From positions 1-37,266 of the forward strand of contig PFJX01000147.1 of assembly GCA_002784045.1 (NCBI GenBank): 37,266 nt of DNA, in the 5' to 3' direction. Position 1 is the stretch's first letter; each line of letters begins with the position of its first letter. Source of the DNA: Hydrogenophilales bacterium CG_4_10_14_3_um_filter_63_21 (lineage in GTDB: Bacteria > Pseudomonadota > Gammaproteobacteria > Burkholderiales > Thiobacillaceae). Shown here one piece after another: positions 21,971 to 31,747 of this stretch. The notes beneath the pieces were generated by a model that did no database searches, was not told the DNA's origin, and saw only the letters and a program-made list of their open reading frames with translations. Made by a program: the position numbers and the translations under genes.

Positions 21971-23023
21971 ATGCACCCAGACCCTTTACACCTCGGCTTC
22001 GCCCCCGGCCTCATCGCCTGGCAACAAGACCACGGCCGCCACGACCTCCCCTGGCAGGGCAGCCATGACCCCTACCGCATCTGGCTATCGGAAATCATGT
22101 TGCAGCAGACCCAGGTGGAAACCGTGGTTCCCTACTACACCCGCTTCCTCGCCCGCTTTCCCGACCTTGCCACGCTAGCGGCGTCTCCAGCCGACGACGT
22201 GATGGCGCACTGGGCCGGGTTGGGTTACTACAGCCGGGCGCGCAACCTGCACGCGGCGGCCAGGCATATCGTTCGCGAACACCATGGCCACTTTCCGCGA
22301 GAGATCGACGCCATCCGCGAACTGCCCGGCATTGGCCGCTCCACTGCCGCCGCCATCGCCGCCTTCGCCTTCGCGCAATACCACGCCATCCTCGACGGCA
22401 ACGTCAAGCGGGTGCTGGCGCGGGTATTCGGAATCGACGGTTGGCCCGGCGAAAAAGCGGTGGAAACCCGCCTGTGGGCACTGGCCGAAACACTCCTGCC
22501 CGATGTGGACATTCGCGCTTACACCCAGGGCCTGATGGACCTCGGCGCCACTCTCTGCACCCGCGCCCGCCCACGCTGCGAAGCCTGCCCGTTCAACGAC
22601 GTCTGCGTGGCACACCGCCAAGGGCGGCAACGCGAACTGCCAGGCGCGCGGCCAAAGAAAGCCCTGCCGACAAAAACCATCGCCATGCTGATCCTGCTGC
22701 ATGGCGGCAAAATCCTGCTAGAAAAACGCCCCGCCCCCGGCATCTGGGGGGGCCTCTGGAGTTTGCCGGAATGCCCCGCCGATGCAGACCTGCTTTGCGC
22801 GGCGGCCAGCCTGGGTTTCCGCGCCGAAGAAATTAGCAAACACCCAGACTGTCTTCATACCTTCACCCACTTCCGCCTGCACATCCAACCGTGGCTACTG
22901 CCAGTGGAACATCTCACCACTGCCAGCGAACCAAACCATTTATGGCTTGCCCTCGACAACCTCGAAAGCGCCGCTCTTCCCACCCCAATACGGCGAATTC
23001 TTGAAGCGATACACATAACGTGA
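21971..23023 (+). CDS. mutY: Adenine DNA glycosylase MutY
   Basis: MutY removes adenine mispaired with 8-oxoguanine. The 350-residue product has the helix-hairpin-helix LPGIGRSTAAAIAAF (118-132), the catalytic-type residues Glu41 (SEIMLQQTQV) and Asp142 (ILDGNVKRV), and a [4Fe-4S] cluster with C196, C203, C206 and C212 (C-x6-C-x2-C-x5-C). A NUDIX-like C-terminal domain recognises 8-oxoG. I chose the ATG at 21971 because it gives the usual short N-terminus before the GRHDLPWQ motif; an ATG at 21944 would overlap the radical SAM start. It converges on rplQ and shares a terminator with it. Confidence 0.96.
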   Translation: MHPDPLHLGFAPGLIAWQQDHGRHDLPWQGSHDPYRIWLSEIMLQQTQVETVVPYYTRFLARFPDLATLAASPADDVMAHWAGLGYYSRARNLHAAARHIVREHHGHFPREIDAIRELPGIGRSTAAAIAAFAFAQYHAILDGNVKRVLARVFGIDGWPGEKAVETRLWALAETLLPDVDIRAYTQGLMDLGATLCTRARPRCEACPFNDVCVAHRQGRQRELPGARPKKALPTKTIAMLILLHGGKILLEKRPAPGIWGGLWSLPECPADADLLCAAASLGFRAEEISKHPDCLHTFTHFRLHIQPWLLPVEHLTTASEPNHLWLALDNLESAALPTPIRRILEAIHIT

Positions 23024-23046
23024 AGTCATTTGCGGAAGGCCCATAT

Positions 23047-23078
23047 AAAAAATAAAGCCGGCGAAAGCCGGCTTTATT
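23047..23078. terminator. Bidirectional terminator between mutY and rplQ
   Basis: A perfect 12-bp stem AATAAAGCCGGC (23051-23062) with GCCGGCTTTATT (23067-23078) has a 4-nt GAAA loop. On the minus strand it is followed by TTTTATATGG, giving the end of the alpha operon. On the plus strand the 3' arm ends in TTTATT, which suits mutY. Confidence 0.9.
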
Positions 23079-23095
23079 GGAACGCAGTTATTACC

Positions 23096-23476
23096 TTACT
23101 CAGTAACCACGGTCTCATCGACACGGTCAACCAATTCGACCAAAGCCATGGGGGCATTGTCACCCTGACGGAAGCCAAACTTGAGGATACGCACATAGCC
23201 ACCGGGACGAGCCTGGAAGCGAGGGCCAAGGTCATCGAACAGCTTAATCACCATATCACGATCGCGCAGACGATCAAAAGCCAAACGACGGTTTGTTAGG
23301 CTGGGTTTCTTGCCCAGGGTGATGAGGGGCTCGACCACCTTGCGCAACTCTTTGGCCTTGGGCAACGTGGTTTTGATGGCCTCATGCTTGAGCAGGGCAT
23401 TGGACAGATTGCGCAACAGCGCAGCACGGTGGCTGCTGGTGCGGTTCAGTTTGCGATGTGCGAGACGGTGGCGCAT
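23096..23476 (-). CDS. rplQ: 50S ribosomal protein L17 (bL17)
   Basis: This is the last gene of the alpha operon. The 126-residue protein begins [20 protein letters not shown], diagnostic for bL17, with [14 protein letters not shown] in the middle. It binds 23S rRNA near the exit tunnel. It starts 20 nt after rpoA and ends before a shared terminator. Length fits the family (about 125-130). Confidence 0.98.
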   Translation of the reverse strand: MRHRLAHRKLNRTSSHRAALLRNLSNALLKHEAIKTTLPKAKELRKVVEPLITLGKKPSLTNRRLAFDRLRDRDMVIKLFDDLGPRFQARPGGYVRILKFGFRQGDNAPMALVELVDRVDETVVTE

Positions 23477-23496
23477 TTTGTTCTACCTAATAGAAA

Positions 23497-24489
23497 TCAG
23501 GGTTTCTCGAGCCCAACGGGAGGCCAGTTTTCAAGCTTCATGCCGAGCGTCAGGCCACGTGCTGCCAACACGTCCTTGATCTCGTTCAAAGATTTGCGGC
23601 CCAGGTTAGGAGTCTTGAGCAATTCGGTTTCACTACGTTGTATCAGGTCGCCGATGTAATATATATTTTCCGCCTTCAGGCAGTTGGCGGAGCGCACTGT
23701 TAGTTCCAGTTCGTCGACCGGACGCAACAGGATCGGGTCAACAACCGGTGAAGAAGGTCCCTTGCCGCCAACTTCGGCAATCGTTGCCACGCCCTTGAGG
23801 TCGGCGAAGGAGGCCAATTGCTCGATCAGCAGGCGAGCGGAATAACGTACTGCTTCAGCCGGTTCGATCACACCATTGGTCTCGATCTCGATAATCAGCT
23901 TGTCCAGGTCGGTACGCTGCTCGACACGAGCACTTTCGACACTGAAGCTAACCTTCCTGACCGGGCTATACAGGGCATCAACCATAATCACCCCAACCGG
24001 GCGCGACTCATCACCCAACACGCGCGTGCTGGCAGGCACATAGCCACGCCCCCCTTCAACCTTGATTTCCATCTCAAGATTGCCACCCTTGGTCAGGTGC
24101 GCTATCACGTGATCGGGATTGAGGATTTCCACATCATGACCAGCCTGGATATCGGCTGCGGTAACCACCCCTTCACCCGACTTATTGATGGTCAGAAGGG
24201 CTTCGTCGCGGCTGTTCAGCTTGACCGCCAACCCCTTTAGGTTGAGCAGTATATCAACTACATCTTCCTGTACGCCCTCAATCACGGAGTATTCATGCAC
24301 AACCCCAGCGATTCGAACTTCGGTTGGCGCATAACCACGCATGGATGACAAGAGGATGCGACGCAATGCGTTACCCAGCGTGTGGCCGTACCCGCGCTCA
24401 AACGGCTCGAGAGTTATACGAGCCTGGCGGGGGGAAATGCTGTTGACCTCAACAATGCGCGGTTGCAGCAAATCACCGGTTTTAGACAT
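23497..24489 (-). CDS. rpoA: RNA polymerase alpha subunit
   Basis: Alpha dimerises to start RNA polymerase assembly and contacts activators and UP elements. The 330-residue product has the N-terminal assembly domain (about 1-235, with [20 protein letters not shown]) and the C-terminal domain (about 250-320, with [18 protein letters not shown] and [18 protein letters not shown]). It lies between rpsD (28-nt gap) and rplQ (20-nt gap), the standard alpha-operon order. Confidence 0.98.
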   Translation of the reverse strand: MSKTGDLLQPRIVEVNSISPRQARITLEPFERGYGHTLGNALRRILLSSMRGYAPTEVRIAGVVHEYSVIEGVQEDVVDILLNLKGLAVKLNSRDEALLTINKSGEGVVTAADIQAGHDVEILNPDHVIAHLTKGGNLEMEIKVEGGRGYVPASTRVLGDESRPVGVIMVDALYSPVRKVSFSVESARVEQRTDLDKLIIEIETNGVIEPAEAVRYSARLLIEQLASFADLKGVATIAEVGGKGPSSPVVDPILLRPVDELELTVRSANCLKAENIYYIGDLIQRSETELLKTPNLGRKSLNEIKDVLAARGLTLGMKLENWPPVGLEKP

Positions 24490-24517
24490 ATTTCGCTTCC
24501 TTCAGAGAACCAGGCAA

Positions 24518-25144
24518 TTACTTGGAATAAAGCTCAATCACCAAGTGCTCGTTGATGGTGGGCGGCAATTCGGCACGTTGCGGCATCGCCTTGTAAGTAC
24601 CCTTTAGAGCCTTGGCATCAACCTCGACCCACTCAGGGAAGCCACGGCCCGCAGCTGCCTCGGCGGCGGACTTGATGCGCAACTGCCCCTTTGATTTTTC
24701 GGCCACTTCAACCACGTCGCCAGGTTTGACCTGAAAGGACGGAATGTTGACGCGCTTGCCGTTAACCAGAATAGCGTTGTGACGCACCGCCTGGCGTGCT
24801 TCGGTACGAGAGGCACCGAAACCCATGCGATAAGTAACGGTATCCAGTCGCGATTCCAACATTTGCAGCAAGTTTTCACCGGTCACACCCTTACGGCGAT
24901 CAGCGGCAAAATAAGTCAGACGGAACTGCCGCTCAAGAACGCCATAGATACGACGAATCTTCTGCTTCTCACGCAATTGTCCACCGTAGTCGGAGACACG
25001 CATTTTCTTGGCACCGTGCTGGCCGGGAGCCTGGTTGCGGCGTTCTATAGCACACTTGTCACTGAAACATTTTTCGCCCTTGATGAAGAGCTTTTCGCCT
25101 TCACGGCGGCACTGACGGCATTTTGGATCGAGGTTACGGGCCAC
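24518..25144 (-). CDS. rpsD: 30S ribosomal protein S4 (uS4), GTG start
   Basis: uS4 nucleates 30S assembly and, in E. coli, represses the alpha operon. I set the start at the GTG at 25144: AGGAGA lies upstream and the protein then begins [12 protein letters not shown] as the family does. A longer open frame upstream adds sequence foreign to S4. The 208-residue product has four zinc-ribbon cysteines (C9, C12, C26, C31), the C+ form, and an S4 RNA-binding domain (about 97-160). rpsK ends 17 nt upstream. Confidence 0.97.
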   Translation of the reverse strand: MARNLDPKCRQCRREGEKLFIKGEKCFSDKCAIERRNQAPGQHGAKKMRVSDYGGQLREKQKIRRIYGVLERQFRLTYFAADRRKGVTGENLLQMLESRLDTVTYRMGFGASRTEARQAVRHNAILVNGKRVNIPSFQVKPGDVVEVAEKSKGQLRIKSAAEAAAGRGFPEWVEVDAKALKGTYKAMPQRAELPPTINEHLVIELYSK

Positions 25145-25161
25145 TTGTGCTCTCCTGTTGC

Positions 25162-25554
25162 TTAGATGCGGCGTTTCTTGGGCGGACGGCAACCGTTGTG
25201 CGGCATAGGCGTCACATCGGAGATGCTGGTGATCTTATAGCCAAGGCCATTCAGAGCGCGCACAGTGGAATCGCGACCCGGACCTGGGCCCTTGATGCGC
25301 ACCTCCAAATTCTTTAAACCAAACTCCAGCGCCATTTTCCCGGCATTTTCAGCCGCAACCTGAGCCGCGAATGGTGTGCTCTTGCGTGACCCTTTGAATC
25401 CAGCGCCACCCGCTGTCGCCCAGGCCAGCGCATTGCCCTGGCGGTCTGTAATAGTGATGATGGTGTTGTTAAAAGAAGCATGAATGTGTGCAATACCTTC
25501 TGCAACATTCTTCTTAACTTTCTTGCGCGCACGCGCAGCACTAGCCTTGGCCAT
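25162..25554 (-). CDS. rpsK: 30S ribosomal protein S11 (uS11)
   Basis: uS11 sits on the 30S platform next to the mRNA exit. The 130-residue product has a basic N-terminus ([17 protein letters not shown]) followed by [20 protein letters not shown], and ends with the characteristic [18 protein letters not shown]. Spacing to rpsM is 12 nt and to rpsD 17 nt. Confidence 0.98.
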   Translation of the reverse strand: MAKASAARARKKVKKNVAEGIAHIHASFNNTIITITDRQGNALAWATAGGAGFKGSRKSTPFAAQVAAENAGKMALEFGLKNLEVRIKGPGPGRDSTVRALNGLGYKITSISDVTPMPHNGCRPPKKRRI

Positions 25555-25566
25555 GTCGTTTACCTG

Positions 25567-25929
25567 TTACTTCTTGTTCTGCATCTGCTTACGGGGGCCC
25601 TTGCGGGTACGAGCATTGGTGCGAGTACGCTGGCCACGCAGCGGTAGGCCTTTGCGATGACGCACACCACGGTAACAACCCAGATCCATCAAGCGCTTGA
25701 TGTTCATGGTGACTTCACGACGCAGGTCGCCTTCCACCGTAAACTTGGCCACGCGGTCTCGGATCTTCTCAATGTCACTATCGGTCAGATCCTTGATTTT
25801 CTGGGCAGGATTTACACCTGCCTCTTGGCAGATAAGCCGCGCACGAGTGCGGCCAACACCGTAGATCGATGTAAGTGCGATCTCGGCATGTTTATGGTTC
25901 GGGATATTTACCCCAGCGATACGGGCCAT
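25567..25929 (-). CDS. rpsM: 30S ribosomal protein S13 (uS13)
   Basis: uS13 lies in the 30S head and contacts P-site tRNA and the large subunit. The 120-residue protein begins [20 protein letters not shown] and ends in the basic tail [20 protein letters not shown]. It is the first gene of the alpha operon. A consensus-like sigma-70 promoter lies 31-60 nt upstream, between it and rpmJ. Confidence 0.98.
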   Translation of the reverse strand: MARIAGVNIPNHKHAEIALTSIYGVGRTRARLICQEAGVNPAQKIKDLTDSDIEKIRDRVAKFTVEGDLRREVTMNIKRLMDLGCYRGVRHRKGLPLRGQRTRTNARTRKGPRKQMQNKK

Positions 25930-25959
25930 CTACTAACCCCTAGCAAACTAAAATAAAAA

Positions 25960-25989
25960 ATTATAATGAATCAACCTGCACATTGGCAA
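25960..25989 (-). promoter_or_regulatory. Sigma-70 promoter of the alpha operon (rpsM-rplQ)
   Basis: On the minus strand TTGCCA (25989-25984) and a perfect TATAAT (25965-25960) are separated by 18 nt in the 67-nt rpmJ-rpsM spacer. An AT-rich initial transcribed region follows. Transcription would start near 25953, leaving a short leader of about 24 nt before rpsM. Confidence 0.8.
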
Positions 25990-25996
25990 GCCGGAA

Positions 25997-26110
25997 TCAG
26001 CCTTGGCGCTGCTTGTGGCGTGCTTCGCTGCAAATTACGCGAACCACACCTTTGCGGCGAACAATCTTGCATTTACGGCAAATTTTCTTTACAGAGGCTT
26101 GAACACGCAT
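25997..26110 (-). CDS. rpmJ: 50S ribosomal protein L36 (bL36)
   Basis: This 37-residue protein starts [20 protein letters not shown]. It has the zinc-type ligands C11, C14, C27 and H32 (CRKC...ICSEARH), so it is the zinc-binding form. AGGAG lies about 6 nt before the ATG. The upstream infA frame overlaps its first 38 nt in a different frame. Order infA-rpmJ-rpsM is standard. Confidence 0.97.
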   Translation of the reverse strand: MRVQASVKKICRKCKIVRRKGVVRVICSEARHKQRQG

Positions 26111-26351
26111 GTTCGGCTCCTTTGTCTAACTTTAATTTCGCACGGTAGACGATACGGGCACGCGACAGGTCGGATGGCGTAAGTTCAGCCGTGACCTTGT
26201 CACCAGGAAGAATACGTATGTAATGCTTACGCATACTCCCGGAGATATGACCGAGTACTCCATGCCCATTTTCCGGCTCGTTGCGAAACATCGCATTCCG
26301 CAAGTTTTTCACTACCTCACCCTTAATCTGTATGGCATTGCCTTTTGCCAT
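26073..26351 (-). CDS. infA: Translation initiation factor IF-1, divergent and C-terminally extended
   Basis: IF-1 is a 72-residue OB-fold protein that blocks the A site during initiation. Here residues 1-72 align throughout ([43 protein letters not shown]), but several usually invariant positions differ: RVxLENGH reads [14 protein letters not shown] reads SGSMR, and TPYDL reads TPSDL. The frame then runs 20 residues past the normal end, overlapping rpmJ by 38 nt. Removing one T from GCGAAATTAAAG would restore a stop right after the family's usual RAK ending. No SD is seen; it starts 5 nt after secY and may rely on coupling. It may be a relaxed copy. Confidence 0.85.
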   Translation of the reverse strand: MAKGNAIQIKGEVVKNLRNAMFRNEPENGHGVLGHISGSMRKHYIRILPGDKVTAELTPSDLSRARIVYRAKLKLDKGAEHACSSLCKENLP

Positions 26352-26356
26352 CGCAG

Positions 26357-27682
26357 TTACCGGGCAATAAAATTACCACCCTTGAAGTTAGCCTTCTTGA
26401 GCAGGGATTCGTACTGGTGAGTCATGACATAGGCCTGAACCTGAGCCATAAAATCCATAGTCACCACCACAATAATCAGTAACGATGTGCCACCAAAATA
26501 AAAAGGCACATTCCAGTTGACAATCAAAAATTCTGGCAACAGGCAAACCAGCGTGATGTATGCGGCACCTACCAGGGTCAATCGCGTCATGACCTTATCA
26601 ATAAAGCGTGCAGTCTGTTCACCAGGGCGATACCCCGGGATAAAGGCTCCACTTTTTTTGAGGTTGTCTGCCGTTTCCCTGGGGTTGAACACCAAGGCGG
26701 TATAAAAGAAGCAAAAAAAGATTATCGCTGTTGCATACAACAACACATAGATAGGTTGGCCGGGCGAGAGGGCCGCACCGAGATCCTTCAACCAGGTAAA
26801 CCCTTCATGACTACCGAACCAACCCGCGATTGTCGCGGGAAAGAGAATGATGCTGGAAGCGAAAATTGGAGGTATGACGCCCGCCATATTTAGCTTCAGA
26901 GGCAAATGGGAACTTTGTCCGCCATAAACTTTGTTGCCAACTTGGCGCTTGGCATAATTGACGAGTATTTTGCGTTGTCCACGCTCAACAAAGACAACCA
27001 ACGCAGTTACCAATAGCGCTCCGATAAATAGCACAAGAACAAGAGGAATAGAGAATGCACCGGTACGGGTTAGCTCGAGGGTTCCGCCTATTGCGTGCGG
27101 TAGACCAGCAGCAATACCAGCAAATATGATAATCGAAATGCCATTACCGAGGCCGCGCTCGGTTATCTGTTCGCCCAACCACATTAGGAACATGGTTCCA
27201 GCTACCAAAGTAATCATGGTCGTCAGGCGAAACATGAGGCCAGCGTCCAGCACCAAACCGGGCTGGCTTTCCAGCGCAATAGAGATACCGATGGCTTGGA
27301 ATGTAGCAAGGACCACAGTGCCATAACGCGTGTACTGCGTAATCTTGCGACGGCCCGCCTCACCCTCTTTCTTCAGCGACTCCAACTGCGGTGATACTAC
27401 CGCCATTAACTGCATGATGATGGAGGCCGATATATACGGCATGATCCCAAGGGCAAAGACGGTGAAGCGTGACAACGCACCACCTGAAAACATGTTGAAC
27501 ATACCCAGAATACCGCCCTGCTGGCTGCGGAAGAGTTGTTCCAAAGCGGCAGGATCGATACCAGGTACCGGGATATGAGCCCCAACACGGTAGACAACCA
27601 GTGCGCCCAGCAAAAACCACAGACGACTTTTAAGATCACCCATCTTGCCGGACATATTTAGAAGGTTGGCAGCACCAGCCAA
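26357..27682 (-). CDS. secY: Protein translocase subunit SecY
   Basis: SecY is the channel-forming subunit of the SecYEG translocon in the inner membrane. The 441-residue product has about ten hydrophobic segments. It has the conserved early region [20 protein letters not shown], the plug-proximal [20 protein letters not shown], and the cytoplasmic loop motif [20 protein letters not shown]. It follows rplO by 20 nt in standard spc-operon order, and infA starts 5 nt after its stop. Length is normal (about 440). Confidence 0.98.
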   Translation of the reverse strand: MAGAANLLNMSGKMGDLKSRLWFLLGALVVYRVGAHIPVPGIDPAALEQLFRSQQGGILGMFNMFSGGALSRFTVFALGIMPYISASIIMQLMAVVSPQLESLKKEGEAGRRKITQYTRYGTVVLATFQAIGISIALESQPGLVLDAGLMFRLTTMITLVAGTMFLMWLGEQITERGLGNGISIIIFAGIAAGLPHAIGGTLELTRTGAFSIPLVLVLFIGALLVTALVVFVERGQRKILVNYAKRQVGNKVYGGQSSHLPLKLNMAGVIPPIFASSIILFPATIAGWFGSHEGFTWLKDLGAALSPGQPIYVLLYATAIIFFCFFYTALVFNPRETADNLKKSGAFIPGYRPGEQTARFIDKVMTRLTLVGAAYITLVCLLPEFLIVNWNVPFYFGGTSLLIIVVVTMDFMAQVQAYVMTHQYESLLKKANFKGGNFIAR

Positions 27683-27702
27683 GAGTATCTCCTATCTCGA
27701 TT

Positions 27703-28140
27703 TCAAACTTCGGCGATGCTGCCGCCAGCAGCCTCGATAGCAGTGCGAGCACCCTTGGTGACGGCTACGCCAACTAGTTTAACTGCTTTGCCGATCTCAC
27801 CCGCCAGAATGACTTTGGCGCTACGCGTCAGGTGCGGCACCAGGCCAGACTGTTTGAGAATCAGCATGTCGATGGTGTCGACTGGTAGGGAATTGATGTC
27901 ATCCAGACGTACTTCAGCCTTAAAAGCACGGTCGAGAGAGACAAAACCGCGCTTAGGGAGACGGCGCGCCAAAGGCATCTGACCACCTTCAAAACCGACC
28001 TTATGAAAGCCACCGGCACGCGATTTCTGACCTTTGTGGCCGCGTCCACCCGTCTTGCCCAAGCCAGAGCCAATACCACGACCGGGACGCTTGCTGTAAT
28101 GGGTGCTACCCGCAGCGGGTTTGATTGTATTGAGCTTCAT
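27703..28140 (-). CDS. rplO: 50S ribosomal protein L15 (uL15)
   Basis: This 145-residue protein starts [20 protein letters not shown] and has the glycine-rich basic stretch [20 protein letters not shown] typical of uL15. I chose the ATG at 28140, which overlaps the rpmD stop (TGATG), rather than the GTG one codon upstream. It is needed late in 50S assembly and lies just before secY. Confidence 0.97.
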   Translation of the reverse strand: MKLNTIKPAAGSTHYSKRPGRGIGSGLGKTGGRGHKGQKSRAGGFHKVGFEGGQMPLARRLPKRGFVSLDRAFKAEVRLDDINSLPVDTIDMLILKQSGLVPHLTRSAKVILAGEIGKAVKLVGVAVTKGARTAIEAAGGSIAEV

Positions 28141-28331
28141 CACGCAACCTCAGATTTCACTAGGTAGTTAACCCGATTGATCATACCACGGACGGCGGGG
28201 GTATCTTCCAAAACCGTACTCTGGTGCATACGCATGAGACCCAGACCGCGAACACTGGCCCGATGTGACTGTATGGTACCGATCGGACTTCTGACCAAAG
28301 TCACCTTGATTTTTCCTTTTGTCACGCTCAT
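28140..28331 (-). CDS. rpmD: 50S ribosomal protein L30 (uL30)
   Basis: The 63-residue product contains the uL30 core [20 protein letters not shown] followed by [20 protein letters not shown]. It sits between rpsE (3-nt gap) and rplO (1-nt overlap), as expected in the spc operon. Length is normal for the bacterial form (about 60). Confidence 0.97.
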   Translation of the reverse strand: MSVTKGKIKVTLVRSPIGTIQSHRASVRGLGLMRMHQSTVLEDTPAVRGMINRVNYLVKSEVA

Positions 28332-28334
28332 GGC

Positions 28335-28850
28335 TTACTCCAGGATCTCAGTGACAGTCTTGCCGCGCTTCGCCGCAATTTCGCTGGGCGTCATCATCTG
28401 TGACAGACCATTCAGCGTCGCACGAACGACATTGTAAGGATTGGTGGAACCCAGACACTTTGCTAGCACGTTGTGCACGCCCATAACCTCAAACACGGCA
28501 CGCATCGCACCACCGGCAATAATGCCAGTGCCTTCCGAGGCAGGCTGAATCAACACTCGGGAAGCACCATGGCGCCCGATGACTGCATGATGGAAAGTAC
28601 CCGCTTTCAGTGATACCTTGACCATCTTGCGGCGGGCTTCGTCCATCGCCTTGGTTACGGCAACCGGAACCTCACGGGCCTTGCCTTTGCCCATGCCAAC
28701 GCTACCGTCACCATCACCAACCACTGTCAGCGCGGCAAAGCTAAGAATCCGGCCACCCTTTACCACCTTGGTGACACGATTAACAGAAATCATCTTTTCC
28801 TGTAGCCCGTCACCACGATCTTCCTGTTGTTGCTGTTGGGGTTTTGCCAT
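28335..28850 (-). CDS. rpsE: 30S ribosomal protein S5 (uS5)
   Basis: uS5 helps to maintain decoding accuracy and helicase activity at mRNA entry. The 171-residue product has a glutamine-rich N-terminus (PQQQQQED), then the double-stranded RNA-binding-like domain ([20 protein letters not shown]) and the C-terminal [20 protein letters not shown]. The poly-glutamine run near the start is a local variation. It lies between rplR (11-nt gap) and rpmD (3-nt gap). Confidence 0.98.
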   Translation of the reverse strand: MAKPQQQQQEDRGDGLQEKMISVNRVTKVVKGGRILSFAALTVVGDGDGSVGMGKGKAREVPVAVTKAMDEARRKMVKVSLKAGTFHHAVIGRHGASRVLIQPASEGTGIIAGGAMRAVFEVMGVHNVLAKCLGSTNPYNVVRATLNGLSQMMTPSEIAAKRGKTVTEILE

Positions 28851-28861
28851 GATCTTCTCGT

Positions 28862-29215
28862 TTAGAACTGTAAACCGTGTTCGCGAGCTGCTTCAGCCAG
28901 CGCTTTGACACGGCCGTGAAACGCAAAGCCTGCGCGATCGAAAGAAACCTTCTCAACACCAATCGCCTTGGCTTTCTCAGCGATGCGCTGCCCAATCATT
29001 TTGGCAGCATCAACATTGCCACCACCCCTTAGTTGCCCACGCACATCTTTTTCGAGAGAAGAAGCGGAGGCCAGCACATTGCCACCCGTCGCGTCGATTA
29101 GCTGCGCATATATATGCGTATTACTGCGATTTACGCAAAGGCGGATAGCACCTAGCTCCGCGATTTTGGCGCGGGTTTTACGCGCCCTGCGCAGCCGACG
29201 TAATTTCTTGTCCAT
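28862..29215 (-). CDS. rplR: 50S ribosomal protein L18 (uL18)
   Basis: uL18 binds 5S rRNA together with L5. The 117-residue product starts with the basic [20 protein letters not shown] and has the family motif [20 protein letters not shown]. It ends [18 protein letters not shown]. Length equals E. coli L18 (117). It follows rplF by 15 nt. Confidence 0.98.
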   Translation of the reverse strand: MDKKLRRLRRARKTRAKIAELGAIRLCVNRSNTHIYAQLIDATGGNVLASASSLEKDVRGQLRGGGNVDAAKMIGQRIAEKAKAIGVEKVSFDRAGFAFHGRVKALAEAAREHGLQF

Positions 29216-29230
29216 TGCAATCGCTCCAGG

Positions 29231-29764
29231 TTATTTCTTCTTGGTCTCTTTTCGAACCACGACTTCATCCGCATAGCGGACGCCTTTACCCTTGTAAGGC
29301 TCAGGTTTGCGATACGCCCGCACATCGGCGGCCACTTGGCCAACTACCTGCTTGTCCATGCCCTTGATCACGATCTCGGTCTGGGTCGGTGTTTCTACCT
29401 TGATGCCATCGGGCATCAGGTGCTCAACCGGGTGCGAAAAGCCCAGCGTCAAATTGAGCATTTTGCCCTGTGCCTGAGCTCGATAGCCAACGCCGACCAG
29501 AGTCAGCCTGCGCTCAAAACCCTTGGTAACACCCAGTACCATGTTTGCCAGTAGGGCTCGTGTGGTGCCAGACATGGCCTGTGCTTCATGCGATTCATTG
29601 GTATTAACAACCTGCAGATGACCCTCAGCATGAGTAATGCTGACCTGGCTAACCAAGGATTGCGTCAAGGTACCCAAGGGGCCCTTGATGGAAATGGTGT
29701 CGTTGGTGAGATTAATTTCTACACCAGACGGCACGACAATAGGATTTTTGGCAACGCGCGACAT
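29231..29764 (-). CDS. rplF: 50S ribosomal protein L6 (uL6)
   Basis: uL6 lies near the factor-binding site of the 50S subunit. The 177-residue product begins [20 protein letters not shown]. It contains the L6 repeat signature near the C-terminus ([20 protein letters not shown] followed by [10 protein letters not shown]). Length equals E. coli L6 (177). It starts 8 nt after rpsH. Confidence 0.98.
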   Translation of the reverse strand: MSRVAKNPIVVPSGVEINLTNDTISIKGPLGTLTQSLVSQVSITHAEGHLQVVNTNESHEAQAMSGTTRALLANMVLGVTKGFERRLTLVGVGYRAQAQGKMLNLTLGFSHPVEHLMPDGIKVETPTQTEIVIKGMDKQVVGQVAADVRAYRKPEPYKGKGVRYADEVVVRKETKKK

Positions 29765-29772
29765 TATTTACC

Positions 29773-30168
29773 TCACGCCACTACGCAGAGAATTTCACCA
29801 CCCACACCCATGGCGCGCGCTTTGCGGTCTGTCATCACGCCCTGGGAAGTGGAAACGATAGCTACACCAAGGCCATTCATCACACGCGGTAATTCATCTC
29901 GGCCTTTATAAATGCGCAGGCCGGGGCGACTGACGCGCTCGATTTTCTCTATTACAGGGCGGCCCGCGTAATAGCGCAGAGCCACTTCCATTTCCGGCAA
30001 TCCTCCCTTGTCACGCACGTGGAAGTCGTCGATGTATCCCTCATCCTTAAGAACTTGGGCAATCGCATTCTTCAATTTTGACGACGGCATTTTCACCGTA
30101 TTTTTTTCGACCATCTGACCGTTGCGAATCCGGGTCAACATGTCGGCGACGGGATCACTCATACTCAT
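29773..30168 (-). CDS. rpsH: 30S ribosomal protein S8 (uS8)
   Basis: uS8 binds helix 21 of 16S rRNA and in E. coli represses the spc operon. The 131-residue product starts [18 protein letters not shown] and ends with the family motif [20 protein letters not shown]. The first of two close ATGs (30168, not 30162) matches the usual MSMxDP beginning. Spacing to rpsN is 11 nt. Confidence 0.98.
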   Translation of the reverse strand: MSMSDPVADMLTRIRNGQMVEKNTVKMPSSKLKNAIAQVLKDEGYIDDFHVRDKGGLPEMEVALRYYAGRPVIEKIERVSRPGLRIYKGRDELPRVMNGLGVAIVSTSQGVMTDRKARAMGVGGEILCVVA

Positions 30169-30179
30169 ATATGCACCCC

Positions 30180-30485
30180 TTACCAGCTAGCCTTAACCAC
30201 GCCGGGAATCTCGCCCTTCATGGCAAACTCACGGATCTTGTTACGGCACAAACCAAATTTACGAAACACACCGCGTGGGCGCCCAGTTAACTGACAGCGA
30301 TTGCGCAGTCGGCTTTCACTGCTGTTGCGAGGCAACGATTGAAGTTTAAGGCGAGCCTCCATGCGTTCGCTATCACTTAAATTTACATCATTGATGATTG
30401 TCTTAAGCGCAAGGCGCTTTGCGGCAAACTTTTTCACCGTGCGGCGGCGCTTGTCTTCACGGTTGATCAGTGCGAGCTTGGCCAT
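30180..30485 (-). CDS. rpsN: 30S ribosomal protein S14 (uS14), long zinc-free form
   Basis: The 101-residue product from the ATG at 30485 begins [20 protein letters not shown] and ends [20 protein letters not shown] then IPGVVKASW. It is the long form lacking the CxxC zinc ligands, as in E. coli. The open frame continues 60 nt upstream into the rplE end, but that extension is foreign to S14. Confidence 0.98.
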   Translation of the reverse strand: MAKLALINREDKRRRTVKKFAAKRLALKTIINDVNLSDSERMEARLKLQSLPRNSSESRLRNRCQLTGRPRGVFRKFGLCRNKIREFAMKGEIPGVVKASW

Positions 30486-30492
30486 CGCTACC

Positions 30493-31032
30493 TCAATTCT
30501 TGAAAGGAAACTTAAAAGCCGACAGAAGCGCCCTGGCTTCTTCATCGGTTTTTGCGGTCGTTGTTATAGTGATGTTCATACCACGCAGCATATCAATCTT
30601 CTCGTATTCTATTTCGGGAAAGATGATTTGCTCCTTGACACCCATGTTGTAATTGCCACGCCCATCGAAACCCTTACCGCCAATACCACGGAAGTCACGG
30701 ATGCGGGGTATTGCTACGCTAATCAAGCGATCCAGAAATTCGTACATGCGTTCGCGACGCAATGTCACCATGCAACCCACCGGATAATGATCACGTATTT
30801 TAAAACCGGCAATTGACTTTCGGGAAAGCGTAACCACAGGCTTTTGCCCAGCAATCTTAGTCAGGTCACCCACTGCGTGATCCATAATTTTCTTGTCACC
30901 AACTGCCTCCCCAACTCCCATGTTCAGCGTAACCTTGGTGATGCGTGGCACTTCCATGACGGACTTGTAGCCAAAGCGATCCATAAGCTGCTTTGCCACA
31001 GTATCCTTGTAAAAATCGTGCATACGAGCCAT
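30493..31032 (-). CDS. rplE: 50S ribosomal protein L5 (uL5)
   Basis: uL5 binds 5S rRNA and contacts P-site tRNA. The 179-residue product from the ATG at 31032 begins [20 protein letters not shown]. It has [20 protein letters not shown] in the middle and ends with the family's [24 protein letters not shown] two codons upstream overlaps the SD (AAGGAGTGG), so the ATG is preferred; its length equals E. coli L5. Confidence 0.98.
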   Translation of the reverse strand: MARMHDFYKDTVAKQLMDRFGYKSVMEVPRITKVTLNMGVGEAVGDKKIMDHAVGDLTKIAGQKPVVTLSRKSIAGFKIRDHYPVGCMVTLRRERMYEFLDRLISVAIPRIRDFRGIGGKGFDGRGNYNMGVKEQIIFPEIEYEKIDMLRGMNITITTTAKTDEEARALLSAFKFPFKN

Positions 31033-31041
31033 TACCACTCC

Positions 31042-31356
31042 TTACGCGTTCAGTACTTCACCGTTGGATTTGAAAAAACGCACCTTGCGTCCATCCTCCA
31101 GCGTTTTGATACCTATACGATCTCCTTTACCTATAGCCGCATTAAACATAGCGACATTGGAGAGATGAATAGGCATATCCTTGTCCTGAAAACCGCCAGT
31201 CGTACCACGCATCGGATTTGGCTTAACCGCCTTCCGCACACGATTCACTCCTTCGACCACCAGTTTACCATCAAGAACACGCAGTACGGTGCCACGCTTG
31301 CCCTTGTCCTTTCCGGTCAACACTATGACCTCATCGCCCTTGAGAATTTTTCGCAT
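31042..31356 (-). CDS. rplX: 50S ribosomal protein L24 (uL24)
   Basis: uL24 starts 50S assembly. The 104-residue product has the KOW motif ([20 protein letters not shown]) at the N-terminus and ends [13 protein letters not shown]. Two tandem 11-nt copies of an SD-bearing sequence (AGGAGTCTGAT, about 31359-31380) precede the ATG. The gene lies between rplN (22-nt gap) and rplE (9-nt gap). Confidence 0.98.
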   Translation of the reverse strand: MRKILKGDEVIVLTGKDKGKRGTVLRVLDGKLVVEGVNRVRKAVKPNPMRGTTGGFQDKDMPIHLSNVAMFNAAIGKGDRIGIKTLEDGRKVRFFKSNGEVLNA

Positions 31357-31378
31357 GATCAGACTCCTATCAGACTCC

Positions 31379-31747
31379 TTACAGCACTTCCGGCGCCAGG
31401 GAGACGATCTTCATAAATCGCTCCGTGCGCAGTTCACGTGTGACTGGCCCAAAAATACGAGTACCAATAGGCTCAAGCTTGTTGTTGAGTAGCACTGCCG
31501 CATTTTTGTCGAATTTAATGAGGGAGCCATCAGGTCTACGCACGCCCTTGGCGGTACGCACCACAACAGCACTATAAACGTCACCCTTTTTCACGCGACC
31601 ACGCGGTGCAGCATCTTTAATGCTGACTTTGATGATATCGCCTACACCGGCATAACGCCGCTTCGAGCCTCCCAACACCTTGATGCACATAACTGTGCGT
31701 GCACCGGTATTGTCAGCTACGTCTAACGTAGATTGCATCTGGATCAT
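31379..31747 (-). CDS. rplN: 50S ribosomal protein L14 (uL14)
   Basis: This is the first gene of the spc section. The 122-residue product starts [20 protein letters not shown] and ends [26 protein letters not shown] precedes the ATG at 31747; the frame continues upstream but only with unrelated residues. An unusually long 185-nt spacer with structure separates it from rpsQ. Confidence 0.98.
   Translation of the reverse strand: MIQMQSTLDVADNTGARTVMCIKVLGGSKRRYAGVGDIIKVSIKDAAPRGRVKKGDVYSAVVVRTAKGVRRPDGSLIKFDKNAAVLLNNKLEPIGTRIFGPVTRELRTERFMKIVSLAPEVL

Noticed and set aside
23047-23078. The mutY-rplQ palindrome as another REP copy
   Set aside because: It has no GTAG head, a tight GAAA loop and a T-rich flank, the pattern of an intrinsic terminator.
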